Source of the DNA: Lewinellaceae bacterium
GTDB lineage: Bacteria > Bacteroidota > Bacteroidia > Chitinophagales > Saprospiraceae
Direction: 5' to 3'
Assembly (NCBI GenBank): GCA_020636135.1
Contig: JACJYK010000001.1
Location: 3,830,501 to 3,894,500 of the forward strand
DNA length: 64,000 nt
Of the stretch, positions 1-8,982 are shown one piece after another. How positions within the stretch are numbered: position 1 is the stretch's first letter; the number at the start of each line of letters is the position of its first letter. The position numbers were made by a program, and so were the translations under genes. Below the pieces are notes generated by a model. It was given only the letters and a program-made list of their open reading frames with translations, was not told where the DNA came from and ran no database searches.

Positions 1-1
1 C

Positions 2-853
2 CGCCGGATTTTAATCCCTTTCCTTTTTGGAATGGTTGCCATTGTACCTTTGCATTTCCTGATTTTTCAGTCATACTATCATCTTCCTTCGAGTTATTAC
101 GCACATCCGGCGCATTTATGGTTCCTGGGAAATATTGCCGCCTATGTTCTAATCCTTTTGCCTCTCTTCTACTACCTGAAGAAAATCGAGGGAAGCCGCT
201 TTAAGCATGGAATAGCCCGTTATATGGGCAATCCTATCGGTCCATTGTCCATTTCGGTTTTCTTCATTCTTGAAATCCTGCTGGTTAAGCCTCAGACCTT
301 TGAGTTGTATGCTCAGACGTGGCATGGGTTTTTCCTGGGAATTCTGGCATTCTTCTTCGGTTTCCTTTTTGTGTACAGTGGCAAGTTTTTCTGGCAAACC
401 ATGTTGAAATGGAGATGGCTTTACCTTGGTTTAGCCGCCGCCTTATACATCGTGCGTTTATTGGTATTTGACCTGAAATCACCCGGATACCTTATGTCCA
501 TTGAATCCAATGGTTGGATCTTTGCCGTTTTTGGCTTCGGGTACAAATACCTGAACAGGCCCAGCGCTGCTTTGAGTTATCTGAGTCAGGCTGCCTATCC
601 GGTCTACATTATCCACATGTTTGTATTGTATGCCGCAGCCATGTTCATCCTGCCTTTGGAATTACCGGTCATGGTAAAATTCCTTTCGATCATTCTGATC
701 ACCTTCGCCGGTTGCTTTATCGTTTATGAATTCATCATCCGGAGGCTAGGCTTATTGAGGCCTTTATTTGGATTGAAATGGAAAAACAAAAATTACGGAG
801 AAGCGGGTATTCGTATAGAAGCTGGAACTTCTTATCCTGGATCAATTCATTAA
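2..853 (+). CDS. Acyltransferase family 3 (OpgC/OafA-like) membrane protein, 5'-truncated
   Basis: C-terminal part of an integral-membrane acyltransferase of the acyltransferase-3 family, which transfers acyl or succinyl groups to glucans, exopolysaccharides or other envelope sugars. The reading frame is open from base 2 (it begins RRILIPFLFG before the first ATG at 32), so the real start lies outside the window. What remains shows about seven or eight hydrophobic segments, and the HLWFLGN stretch followed by a membrane span is typical of the OpgC-like branch. A conserved PVYIIHM segment lies near residue 200 counted from the internal ATG. The hydrophilic tail after the last helix ends at TAA 851-853. 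The catalytic N-terminal histidine region is not in view. The acceptor substrate cannot be inferred. Confidence 0.8.
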   Translation, partial: RRILIPFLFGMVAIVPLHFLIFQSYYHLPSSYYAHPAHLWFLGNIAAYVLILLPLFYYLKKIEGSRFKHGIARYMGNPIGPLSISVFFILEILLVKPQTFELYAQTWHGFFLGILAFFFGFLFVYSGKFFWQTMLKWRWLYLGLAAALYIVRLLVFDLKSPGYLMSIESNGWIFAVFGFGYKYLNRPSAALSYLSQAAYPVYIIHMFVLYAAAMFILPLELPVMVKFLSIILITFAGCFIVYEFIIRRLGLLRPLFGLKWKNKNYGEAGIRIEAGTSYPGSIH

Positions 854-900
854 TCATTTTCCTGATATAATTTTGTGCCAATGAATACCAATTTCTGAGG

Positions 901-1620
901 ATGAAAACGATATTTCATCAGGCATCCAGCAGAGGCCATGCGAATCACGGCTGGCTGGATACCTATCACACTTTCAGTTTTGCCGATTATTACGATCCCA
1001 ACCGGATGCATTTCGGTGTCCTGAGAGTGCTCAATGATGATACCGTCAAGGGGGGTATGGGTTTCGGCAGGCACCCGCATAACAATATGGAGATCATCAG
1101 CATTCCTCTGAGCGGAGTACTGGCGCATGGTGATAGCATGGGCAATACAGGAATAATCCGCAAGGGTGAAGTGCAGGTTATGAGTGCCGGTACAGGAATA
1201 TTGCATTCCGAAAAAAATGCCAGCCATACGGAAGAGGTCCAGTTTTTACAGATCTGGATATTCCCGAGGGAACAGAATCTGGAACCGAGATACGACCAGA
1301 TTTCCCTGGCAGGTCTGGAAAAACCAAATGATTTTCAACAAATCGTATCTCCGGACAAAGAAGATGATGGCGCCTGGATCCATCAGGATGCGTGGTTTTT
1401 TATCGCCACAATGGATAGGGAATTATCAAAGACCTATACCCTCAAAAAAGAAGGCAACGGAGTCTATATATTTGTATTGGAAGGTAAAATAATCGTGGGC
1501 GATCAAGTACTCGAACGAAGAGATGGTTTGGGATTAACGGATTTAAAATCCTTTGATTTGTCTACACTTACCAAAGCTGAAGTGCTGATTATGGAAGTAC
1601 CAATGAAATTACCGGGATAA
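901..1620 (+). CDS. Pirin family protein (bicupin)
   Basis: A 239-residue pirin-like bicupin. The N-terminal cupin carries the metal ligands in the expected order: H58 and H60 in GRHPHNNME, and H102 and E104 in GILHSEKNAS, so it probably binds Fe(II) or another divalent metal. Family members include YhhW-type quercetin 2,3-dioxygenases and redox-sensing pirins; the physiological substrate is unknown. A TAATTTTG element at 868-875 resembles the Bacteroidota -7 box, but no good -33 partner was found. The downstream channel gene starts 5 bp after the stop, so the two are probably co-transcribed. The length matches the family and the ATG at 901 begins the conserved MKTIFHQA segment. Confidence 0.9.
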   Translation: MKTIFHQASSRGHANHGWLDTYHTFSFADYYDPNRMHFGVLRVLNDDTVKGGMGFGRHPHNNMEIISIPLSGVLAHGDSMGNTGIIRKGEVQVMSAGTGILHSEKNASHTEEVQFLQIWIFPREQNLEPRYDQISLAGLEKPNDFQQIVSPDKEDDGAWIHQDAWFFIATMDRELSKTYTLKKEGNGVYIFVLEGKIIVGDQVLERRDGLGLTDLKSFDLSTLTKAEVLIMEVPMKLPG

Positions 1621-1624
1621 GCCT

Positions 1625-2197
1625 ATGAAAACAGGACGACTTGAGGCATTCAGCGATGGCGTGCTCGCCATTGTGATCACCATTATGGTATTGGAACTTA
1701 AAGTACCTGAAGGTTCGGATTTCGCGACCCTTAAGCCGCTCATACCAAAATTTTTATCCTACGTATTAAGCTTCATCTACCTGGGCATTTACTGGAATAA
1801 TCATCATCATTTATTTCAGGCGATACAGAAAGTAAATGGGCGGGTGTTATGGGCAAATCTTACCTTACTTTTTGCATTATCCATCATACCCTTCACAACG
1901 GCCTGGATGGGTGAAAATCATTTTGACAAAAACCCGGTGGCATTGTATGGAATAAACCTTTTATTTTGCGCGATAGCCTTTCTTATCCTCGAAAAATCTG
2001 CAATAAAACACGAAGGTGCCGAATCTACCATAGGACAAGCCCTGAAGAATAAATCGAAGGAAATTATTTCAGTTGTAACATATTTGGTCGGTTTGGGTGT
2101 CTCCTTTATATATCCAAAGGTCAGCATCATTTGTTACGCTGCAGTTGCCATAATATGGTTGATTCCGGATTCAAGGATCGAAAAGCAATTAAAATAA
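1625..2197 (+). CDS. TMEM175-family potassium channel-like protein (DUF1211)
   Basis: A 190-residue membrane protein with the family hallmark FSDGVLAI (F9-S10-D11) in the first transmembrane helix. It has about six hydrophobic segments, the single six-helix repeat expected for prokaryotic TMEM175. Bacterial relatives assemble as tetrameric potassium-selective channels whose filter is formed by the first helix; that function is from the family, not demonstrated here. It begins 5 bp after the pirin gene stop, suggesting one transcript. No specific regulatory site is apparent. Confidence 0.85.
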   Translation: MKTGRLEAFSDGVLAIVITIMVLELKVPEGSDFATLKPLIPKFLSYVLSFIYLGIYWNNHHHLFQAIQKVNGRVLWANLTLLFALSIIPFTTAWMGENHFDKNPVALYGINLLFCAIAFLILEKSAIKHEGAESTIGQALKNKSKEIISVVTYLVGLGVSFIYPKVSIICYAAVAIIWLIPDSRIEKQLK

Positions 2198-2361
2198 TTA
2201 AAGCATTGATGTTGTATTTCCCGATAAATAGACCACCGGTCATTATTGTTCATCAGCCAGCAGTCGAAGAAATATTACTTCGATCCATATTTGAGCCACC
2301 TGGTGTCTCCTTTTTGTCCATAACTGCTTGACCGCCTCAGGAATATCCCTATCATTGCAGC

Positions 2362-3615
2362 ATGGGAGCCCGGAAACCATTGTATCCTACCAGCAGGGCA
2401 GTAAGACTTCTGGTTTATCTGGTATTTACCGTCTTTGTACGCTTCTACCGGATCCGGAAAGTTATGCCTTTGGAGGTCAGGAATTTAAAGTCTCCATATT
2501 TGTTGTTAAGCAATCATGTCGGTCATTGGGACCCTTTTATCATCGGTCATCTGTTGCCCCGGTTTACACATTTTGTTTCCTCGGATGCGGCCTTCAAAAC
2601 CAGGGTAACCGGATTTTTCCTGCCCAGATTGGGTACCATACCCATCCAAAAAAATGTGCGGGACACCCGGGCTGTACGGGCTATTGCCGGTGTCATCCGT
2701 CAGGGTGAAAACGTGGGCTTGTTCCCCGAAGCCGTACGTACCTGGGCTGGCACCACCCTACCCATTGATCCATCCATTGGCAAACTGGTCAAGTTTCTGA
2801 ATGTGCCGGTGATCGTTTCCGTCAGCCGTGGCATGAACCTGTTTAATCCACGGTGGTCTAAAAAAGTCCGACGGACTCCGGTCGAAATCGAATACCGGCT
2901 CCTGTTAGACGGCACCCGGATTGACCAACTGGAACCGGAAGCCATCCATCAGGCCATCGTGGATGCGTTGCAACATGATGAAGTGGATTATCAGCGCAAG
3001 CATCGCAACAAAATCCATGACAACCACCGGGCTGAGCACATCAGCCACACCTTGTTTGTGTGTCCTTCGTGCCACGCCATCGACCCATTCATCAGTGAAG
3101 GCAATGACTTTCACTGTTCTGGCTGTAACTATGATCTTCACATAAATGAGCTCGGTTTTTTTCAACCCAAAGGGCAAGGTCAAATCCATTTTGACAACAT
3201 CCGGGACTGGTATGACTGGCAGATCGGTCAGATGGCGGCTTATGTCCGCCGGCATCTGACAAGTCAAAATGAAAATCCACTTTTTGAGGACAAACAGTCT
3301 TACATCTATTCCGATGCAACCGGAAAAAGCTTTCAAAGGCTCGGCCAGGGAGACATCCGGTTGTACCTGGACCGTATCGAAATGCATTTGACCGGTCGTG
3401 ATCAGCCCATCATCTTAAGAATAGAAGAAATTTTAACCATTAATCCCCAGGTCCACGAAAAACTGGAAATCGGTTATACGGGCATCAATTACCGTTGCAT
3501 CGGTGGAAGACCGGGTGTCTCCGGGCTTAAATGGGAAGTCGCCGTCAATGTCTTGTGGAAGGAGATGGGACAATGGCAAAAGCTGTCACCGTATCTGGAG
3601 ATAACAGAGCGATAA
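2362..3615 (+). CDS. 1-acyl-sn-glycerol-3-phosphate acyltransferase-like protein with C-terminal zinc ribbon
   Basis: A 417-residue protein whose N-terminal ~210 residues are a PlsC-type acyltransferase: the HX4D motif is NHVGHWD (H52, D57), followed by a block II-like segment and a GLFPEAVRTW variant of the FPEG motif. After the catalytic domain comes a four-cysteine zinc ribbon (C234/C237 and C252/C255), then about 160 residues of unrecognised sequence. PlsC proteins acylate lysophosphatidic acid at the inner membrane. The cytosolic zinc-ribbon extension makes this roughly 170 residues longer than ordinary PlsC, so the acceptor may differ. A hydrophobic segment near residues 10-27 could be a membrane anchor. 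Confidence 0.8.
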   Translation: MGARKPLYPTSRAVRLLVYLVFTVFVRFYRIRKVMPLEVRNLKSPYLLLSNHVGHWDPFIIGHLLPRFTHFVSSDAAFKTRVTGFFLPRLGTIPIQKNVRDTRAVRAIAGVIRQGENVGLFPEAVRTWAGTTLPIDPSIGKLVKFLNVPVIVSVSRGMNLFNPRWSKKVRRTPVEIEYRLLLDGTRIDQLEPEAIHQAIVDALQHDEVDYQRKHRNKIHDNHRAEHISHTLFVCPSCHAIDPFISEGNDFHCSGCNYDLHINELGFFQPKGQGQIHFDNIRDWYDWQIGQMAAYVRRHLTSQNENPLFEDKQSYIYSDATGKSFQRLGQGDIRLYLDRIEMHLTGRDQPIILRIEEILTINPQVHEKLEIGYTGINYRCIGGRPGVSGLKWEVAVNVLWKEMGQWQKLSPYLEITER

Positions 3616-4054
3616 AAGAAGTAGTACAGGGGACAAAGGCAAAAGAGGGGCATTGGCAAAAGAAGCTAACGACGGAATGTTTATTTGTTAGGTGTTTATT
3701 TGTTAGGTGTTTATTTGTTAGGTGTGTATTTGTTAGGTGTTTATGCGTTAGGTTGTTCACGTTGAAGATGCCTTAGTGCTCTCCCTTGCTTAGTATTGAC
3801 CTCCTTGAACCAGAAGCCTGGATTGTATGACTGTATATTTGTACGGATGGATATCTGGATAGTTGTTTCACATTGAAGATTCCTTGGTGCTCTTCGTGCT
3901 CTCCTTTTCTAAGTGTTAATCCCCGGGTATAAGTATTCTAGGTGTTATTGGTGCCTTGGTGGTTAATTCCCTTTGTAAATCAAATTTCACCTCTCCTTCC
4001 TAAAATCTAAACCATAATGTATACTCATTTGTATAAATAAACGATATTTGTTGT
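3616..4054. repeat. Repeat-rich intergenic region with five 15-bp tandem units
   Basis: No gene is supported here. Five head-to-tail copies of a 15-bp unit (GTTTATTTGTTAGGT, last two with 1-2 changes) occupy 3679-3753. Downstream are two diverged copies of a longer stretch, at about 3754-3800 and 3860-3915, both containing TTGAAGAT, CCTT-GTGCTCT and CTCTCC words, and a third CCTTGGTGGTTAA word near 3951-3965. ORFs crossing this stretch are composed of the repeat and are not credible genes. Confidence 0.7.
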
Positions 4055-4069
4055 TTAGAATTAGTCTAA
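4055..4069. promoter_or_regulatory. Candidate operator upstream of the suf operon
   Basis: A dyad TTAGA-ATTAG-TCTAA lies 18 bp upstream of the sufB ATG. Its TTAG...CTAA arms resemble iron- or Fe-S-responsive operator arms (DtxR/IdeR- or Rrf2-type). A TTG at 4051-4053 and an A/T-rich TACATAAAA at 4071 flank it at roughly promoter spacing, so a protein bound here would block the promoter. The natural candidate is the Rrf2 regulator encoded at the end of this operon. Assignment is inference from position and symmetry. Confidence 0.4.
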
Positions 4070-4086
4070 GTACATAAAACTCGAGA

Positions 4087-5532
4087 ATGAGCGACTCCAT
4101 GCAAACGCTGGAACAGCATACCCAAAGCGACTACAAGTACGGGTTCACCAGCGAAATAGATACCGAAACCTTGCCGAAAGGGCTCAATGAGGAGGTGGTA
4201 CGCCAGATCTCTGCCAAGAAAAATGAACCGGCATTCCTCACCGAATGGCGTCTGGATGCATTTCGCAAGTGGCAGCAGATGACGGAACCCCACTGGCCCA
4301 AAGTCACCTATCCGCCGATCGACTACCAGGACATCATCTACTATGCTGCGCCAAAGAAGAAGCCGGTGCTTAACAGCCTGGACGAAGCGGACCCCGAGCT
4401 GGTGCGTACCTTCGAACGACTGGGCATCCCCCTGGAAGAACAAAAGATCCTGGCAGGTGTCGCCGTAGATGCCGTCCTCGATTCGGTATCGGTTAAGACC
4501 ACCTATAAAGAAAAGCTGGCCGAGCTCGGCATCATATTCAGCTCTTTCAGTGAGGCCGTTCAGGACCACCCGGAGTTGATCAAAAAATACCTGGGGAGCG
4601 TAGTATCCAACCAGGACAATTACTTCGCTGCCCTGAATGCCGCCGTATTCAGCGACGGCTCCTTTGTATTCGTTCCCAAAGGCGTCCGTTGCCCGATGGA
4701 ACTCTCCACCTATTTCCGCATCAATACCGCCAATACCGGACAATTTGAGCGGACCCTGATTGTCGCCGAGGAGGGCAGTTATGTCAGTTACCTGGAAGGG
4801 TGTACCGCACCCATGCGTGACGAAAATCAGCTGCACGCCGCAGTGGTCGAATTAATCGCCCTGGACAACGCAGAAATAAAATATTCGACAGTCCAGAACT
4901 GGTATCCGGGCGATAAAGAAGGAAAAGGTGGCATCTATAACTTTGTGACCAAACGCGGTCTCTGTGCCGGCGTCCGGTCCAAAATATCCTGGACCCAGGT
5001 CGAGACCGGATCATCCATCACCTGGAAGTATCCCAGTTGCATCCTGCGGGGAGACAATTCCATCGGTGAGTTTTATTCGGTGGCGGTGACCAACAATTAC
5101 CAGCAGGCCGACACCGGGACCAAAATGATCCATATAGGCAAAAACACCCGCAGCACCATCATATCCAAAGGGATATCCGCAGGCCGCAGCAACAACTCGT
5201 ACCGCGGACTCGTGAAAGTGGGACGCAATGCGGATAATGCCCATAATTTTTCCCAGTGCGACTCGCTCCTCATGGGTGACCGCTGCGGAGCACATACCTT
5301 CCCCTACCTGGAGATTGAAAACAACTCGGCCCGGGTGGAACATGAAGCAACCACTTCAAAAATTGGAGAAGATCAGCTCTTCTACCTGCAACAGCGGGGG
5401 CTGAGTGAAGAAGACGCCATCAACATGATCGTCAACGGTTACTGTAAAGAGGTATTCAACGAATTGCCCATGGAGTTTGCCGTCGAAGCTCAGAAACTTC
5501 TGGCGATCAGTCTGGAAGGAAGCGTAGGATAA
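4087..5532 (+). CDS. sufB: Fe-S cluster assembly scaffold protein SufB
   Basis: SufB, 481 residues, the scaffold subunit of the cytosolic SufBC2D complex that builds Fe-S clusters. The C-terminal beta-helix region contains the conserved SLLMGDRCGAHTFPYLE segment, with C400 as the equivalent of the essential scaffold cysteine, and the following ARVEHEATTSKI segment with its conserved histidine. Length and end (ISLEGSVG) match the family. It is the first gene of a sufBCDSE-sufT-rrf2 cluster, 45 bp ahead of sufC, with a dyad at 4055-4069 immediately upstream that may mediate iron or Fe-S control. Confidence 0.97.
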   Translation: MSDSMQTLEQHTQSDYKYGFTSEIDTETLPKGLNEEVVRQISAKKNEPAFLTEWRLDAFRKWQQMTEPHWPKVTYPPIDYQDIIYYAAPKKKPVLNSLDEADPELVRTFERLGIPLEEQKILAGVAVDAVLDSVSVKTTYKEKLAELGIIFSSFSEAVQDHPELIKKYLGSVVSNQDNYFAALNAAVFSDGSFVFVPKGVRCPMELSTYFRINTANTGQFERTLIVAEEGSYVSYLEGCTAPMRDENQLHAAVVELIALDNAEIKYSTVQNWYPGDKEGKGGIYNFVTKRGLCAGVRSKISWTQVETGSSITWKYPSCILRGDNSIGEFYSVAVTNNYQQADTGTKMIHIGKNTRSTIISKGISAGRSNNSYRGLVKVGRNADNAHNFSQCDSLLMGDRCGAHTFPYLEIENNSARVEHEATTSKIGEDQLFYLQQRGLSEEDAINMIVNGYCKEVFNELPMEFAVEAQKLLAISLEGSVG

Positions 5533-5577
5533 TAGTTCACAGAATCATATAAGCATTAAATAAACAACATCAAGACC

Positions 5578-6342
5578 ATGCTACATATTAATGACTTAAA
5601 GGTATCCATAGAAGATAAAGCGATCCTGAAGGGAATCAATCTGGATATCAAACCGGGGGAGGTACACGCCATCATGGGACCCAATGGAAGTGGCAAAAGT
5701 ACCCTGGCCAATGTACTGGCCGGGCGGGAAGAATACGAAGTGACCGGTGGAACCGTTGAATTTGAAGGACATGACCTACTGGACATGGAAGTGGACGAAC
5801 GTGCCCATGCCGGCATATTCCTCGCCTTCCAGTATCCGGTGGAGATCCCTGGTGTAAGCACCATGACTTTTCTGAAGAGCGCCATCAACGCGCAACGTAC
5901 AGCCCGCGGTGAAGCCGAACTGAGCCCCATGGAAATGCTGAAGTTCCTCCGCGAAAAGACCAAGCTCCTGGGCATGGATGAGTCATTCCTCAAGCGGTCC
6001 CTCAATGAAGGATTTTCTGGTGGTGAAAAGAAACGGAATGAGATGCTGCAAATGGCTCTGTTGGAGCCCAAGCTGGCCATCCTGGACGAGACAGACAGCG
6101 GACTCGACATCGATGCCCTGAAGATCGTCTCCGATGCGGTCAATCAGCTGCGTTCACCGGATCGTTCTTTCATCATTGTAACCCACTACCAGCGCTTGTT
6201 GAATTACATCGTTCCGGATTTTGTACATGTACTCTATCAGGGCCGCATCGTGAAATCAGGCACTAAAGAACTGGCACTCCAACTGGAAGACCAGGGATAT
6301 GACTGGATCAAAGCCGAAGCTGAAGCTGCATTGGCACAATAA
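5578..6342 (+). CDS. sufC: Fe-S cluster assembly ATPase SufC
   Basis: SufC, 254 residues, the ABC-type ATPase that drives conformational change in SufBC2D. Walker A is GPNGSGKST near residue 38, the signature is FSGGEKKRNEM near residue 146, and Walker B is LAILDETDSGLD. The ETDSGLDI form is characteristic of SufC rather than of transport ABC proteins, and there are no membrane segments. It sits between sufB and sufD as usual. Confidence 0.97.
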   Translation: MLHINDLKVSIEDKAILKGINLDIKPGEVHAIMGPNGSGKSTLANVLAGREEYEVTGGTVEFEGHDLLDMEVDERAHAGIFLAFQYPVEIPGVSTMTFLKSAINAQRTARGEAELSPMEMLKFLREKTKLLGMDESFLKRSLNEGFSGGEKKRNEMLQMALLEPKLAILDETDSGLDIDALKIVSDAVNQLRSPDRSFIIVTHYQRLLNYIVPDFVHVLYQGRIVKSGTKELALQLEDQGYDWIKAEAEAALAQ

Positions 6343-6366
6343 CAAATCCGAAAATTGCATCACCAT

Positions 6367-7716
6367 ATGTCGACCGTACTGCAAGACAAACAATCTACAA
6401 CCAAAGAGTGGCTGGAAGAACGATTCCTTGAAACAACAGCAGGTAGCGCCCCCGGCCATCCTTTCGCGCAGTTCCGCCGCGCAGCTTTTGAGCAATTACA
6501 AGCCATGGCTTTTCCTACCCGCCGTGATGAAGACTGGAAATACACCAGTGTCAATCGGATACTGATTACACCGTTCAAATACGGCACCCTGGTTCCCATA
6601 TCCACCGCGGAACTGGCAGGAAGTCAGATTCCCGGATTGGAAACCATACGAGTGGTCTTTGTCAATGGAATCTGGGACCCGTCTCTCTCGGACTTGAACC
6701 ATCTTCCTGACTCCTGTACCCTGGAGCCGGTCCGACAGGCTATGGAAGACCAAACTAAAAAGGAATGGATCGAGATACAATCCGGATATACGGGCGGCAC
6801 CGCACAGAATGCCTTCCTGCCGATGAACCTGGCGTTGGGAAATCATGGTATTTATCTCCACATCCCAAAAAACGAGGCTGTAGAACGGCCGATCCATTTT
6901 ATTTACTTCAACACACCGGATGACCAGCCCCATTTCAGTCATCCCCAGATCTTTCTGCACGCCGAACGCAGCAGTGCAGTGACCATCATCGAAGATCACC
7001 GCGCCCTCGCCGGTGCCGGCACTTCCCTGACCAATGCCGGTGTTTGGGTCGATGTGGAAGCCAATGCAAATGTGCATCACTACCGGTTGCAACAGCACAA
7101 TCCGGAGTCTTATCAGATCCACAATACCCTGGTGCACCAGGACCGCGACAGCGTGTACAATTCGTATGTCGTAGACCTCGGAGGACGCATTATCCGCAAC
7201 AATCTGAGCACCGAGTTGGACGAAAGCAACACGGAAACCCATTATTATGGGGTGTATCTCGCAGATGGCGAACAACAAATGGATAACCAGACCTTCATCG
7301 ATCATGCGATGCCTCATTGTCAATCCAATGAGTTGTACAAAGGGATCCTTTCGGACCGGGCCCGCGGCGTATTTAATGGCAAGGTGCTCGTAAGGCAGGA
7401 CGCCCAGAAAACAAATGCCTTCCAGCAAAACAGCAGCTTGGTACTCTCTGCCGGTGCTGTTATGGACGCCAAGCCCCAATTGGAAATTTATGCAGACGAT
7501 GTACGCTGCAGTCATGGTGCCACCATCGGCCACCTGGATGAAAGCGCTGTATTTTATCTCCGCAGCAGGGGTATTCCGGAGCCTCAGGCACGATTGTTAC
7601 TCCAGCAGGCATTTGTCGGAGAGGTAATACACAACATGCATCTGGAATCTATGGTTGAATACGTCGATGAGCTCATCGCTACCAAACTGAATGCTTTGAC
7701 CCCGGTCGAACAATAA
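6367..7716 (+). CDS. sufD: Fe-S cluster assembly protein SufD
   Basis: SufD, the paralogue and partner of SufB in SufBC2D, 449 residues from the ATG at 6367. A TTG four codons upstream (6355) would add MHHH but is less likely. The C-terminal core has the conserved CSHGATIGHLDESAVFYLRS segment containing the histidine implicated in cluster assembly. The N-terminal helical part (residues 1-120) includes the MAFPTRRDEDWKYTSV segment characteristic of SufD. It follows sufC by 24 bp and precedes sufS by 13 bp. Confidence 0.96.
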   Translation: MSTVLQDKQSTTKEWLEERFLETTAGSAPGHPFAQFRRAAFEQLQAMAFPTRRDEDWKYTSVNRILITPFKYGTLVPISTAELAGSQIPGLETIRVVFVNGIWDPSLSDLNHLPDSCTLEPVRQAMEDQTKKEWIEIQSGYTGGTAQNAFLPMNLALGNHGIYLHIPKNEAVERPIHFIYFNTPDDQPHFSHPQIFLHAERSSAVTIIEDHRALAGAGTSLTNAGVWVDVEANANVHHYRLQQHNPESYQIHNTLVHQDRDSVYNSYVVDLGGRIIRNNLSTELDESNTETHYYGVYLADGEQQMDNQTFIDHAMPHCQSNELYKGILSDRARGVFNGKVLVRQDAQKTNAFQQNSSLVLSAGAVMDAKPQLEIYADDVRCSHGATIGHLDESAVFYLRSRGIPEPQARLLLQQAFVGEVIHNMHLESMVEYVDELIATKLNALTPVEQ

Positions 7717-7729
7717 TAATTCAAATCCT

Positions 7730-8971
7730 ATGGAAACCACCTCCAAGCCTGTCCATTTTGACGTTGAAAGCATTCGCCATCAGTTTCCCCTGCTTCAGGA
7801 GACCATGCATGGCAAGCCGCTGGTCTTCCTGGATAGTGCTGCCTCCAGTCAGAAGCCGGAAGTGGTATTGGAGAAGATCGATCACTATTACCGTCATCAG
7901 CATGCCAACGTCCACCGGGGCGTATACCGGTTGAGCCAGGAGGCGACCGATGCCTATGAGCATGGACGGCGGGTAGCACGGCAATTTCTGAATGCCTCCC
8001 TCGAAGAAGAGATCATTTTCGTCCGGGGGACTACCGAAGCCATCAACCTGGTTGCTGATACCTATGGCCGCCAACACCTCAAACCAGGTGATGAAGTGAT
8101 CGTCTCCGGGCTGGAACACCATTCGAATATCGTGCCCTGGCAACTGGCCTGCACCCATTACGGCGCCAAACTGAAGGTTATCCCCGTTCTGGACAATGGT
8201 GCCCTGGATATGGAAGCTTTTCGGCAGCTGCTCGGGGACCGCACCAGAATGGTCGCGGTAGCGCATGTTTCCAATTCGCTGGGAACCATCAATCCCATCC
8301 GTGAGATCATTCACCTGGCCCATGAACGAAACATACCCGTATTGGTTGACGGTGCTCAGGCGGCGCCCCATCTAACCATTGACGTGCAGGCTCTGGATGC
8401 AGACTTTTATGCATTTTCCGGTCATAAAGTATACGGACCAACGGGTATTGGCATCCTCTACGGAAAGAAAAAATGGCTTCAGCAACTGCCTCCTTATCAG
8501 GGTGGTGGTGAAATGATCGCCCAGGTTACCTTTGGGCATACCACTTTCGCTGACCTACCTCATAAATTTGAAGCGGGCACGCCGGATATAGCCGGCGCGG
8601 TGGGACTCGGTGCAGCTCTGGAGTTCGTGATGCAAACCGGAAGGGAAGCCATCGCCAGCCATGAATCTGCACTGCTTGCCTACGCTACCGAACGCTTGTT
8701 AGCCATCCCGGGGCTGCGCATTTATGGGACGGCGCCGGAAAAAGCCAGTGTCATTTCATTCCTGCTGGAAAACGTCCACCCTTACGACACCGGTACGATC
8801 CTGGACCAGCTAGGCATCGCCGTACGGACGGGGCATCACTGTACCCAACCCCTGATGGATCGATTTGGCATCCCGGGAACAGTACGGGCCTCCTTTGGAG
8901 TTTACAACACCCCTGAAGACATCGACCGCCTGGTGGCCGGCGTCCGGAAAGCAGCCTCCATGCTGCAATAA
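7730..8971 (+). CDS. sufS: Cysteine desulfurase SufS
   Basis: Group II cysteine desulfurase, 413 residues, PLP-dependent, releasing sulfur from cysteine as a persulfide for Fe-S assembly. The PLP lysine is K233 in SGHKVYGPTG, and the persulfide-forming cysteine is C371 in RTGHHCTQP, the short loop typical of SufS rather than IscS. EHHSNIVPWQ and the N-terminal LDSAASSQKP segment are also diagnostic. The neighbouring sufE supplies the sulfur-accepting partner. Confidence 0.97.
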   Translation: METTSKPVHFDVESIRHQFPLLQETMHGKPLVFLDSAASSQKPEVVLEKIDHYYRHQHANVHRGVYRLSQEATDAYEHGRRVARQFLNASLEEEIIFVRGTTEAINLVADTYGRQHLKPGDEVIVSGLEHHSNIVPWQLACTHYGAKLKVIPVLDNGALDMEAFRQLLGDRTRMVAVAHVSNSLGTINPIREIIHLAHERNIPVLVDGAQAAPHLTIDVQALDADFYAFSGHKVYGPTGIGILYGKKKWLQQLPPYQGGGEMIAQVTFGHTTFADLPHKFEAGTPDIAGAVGLGAALEFVMQTGREAIASHESALLAYATERLLAIPGLRIYGTAPEKASVISFLLENVHPYDTGTILDQLGIAVRTGHHCTQPLMDRFGIPGTVRASFGVYNTPEDIDRLVAGVRKAASMLQ

Positions 8972-8982
8972 ATGGATAAGTC

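Noticed and set aside
6496..7533. Long minus-strand ORF of 345 codons opposite sufD
   Set aside because: Shadow of a well-conserved gene; its protein has no recognisable domain and sufD motifs are clear on the plus strand.
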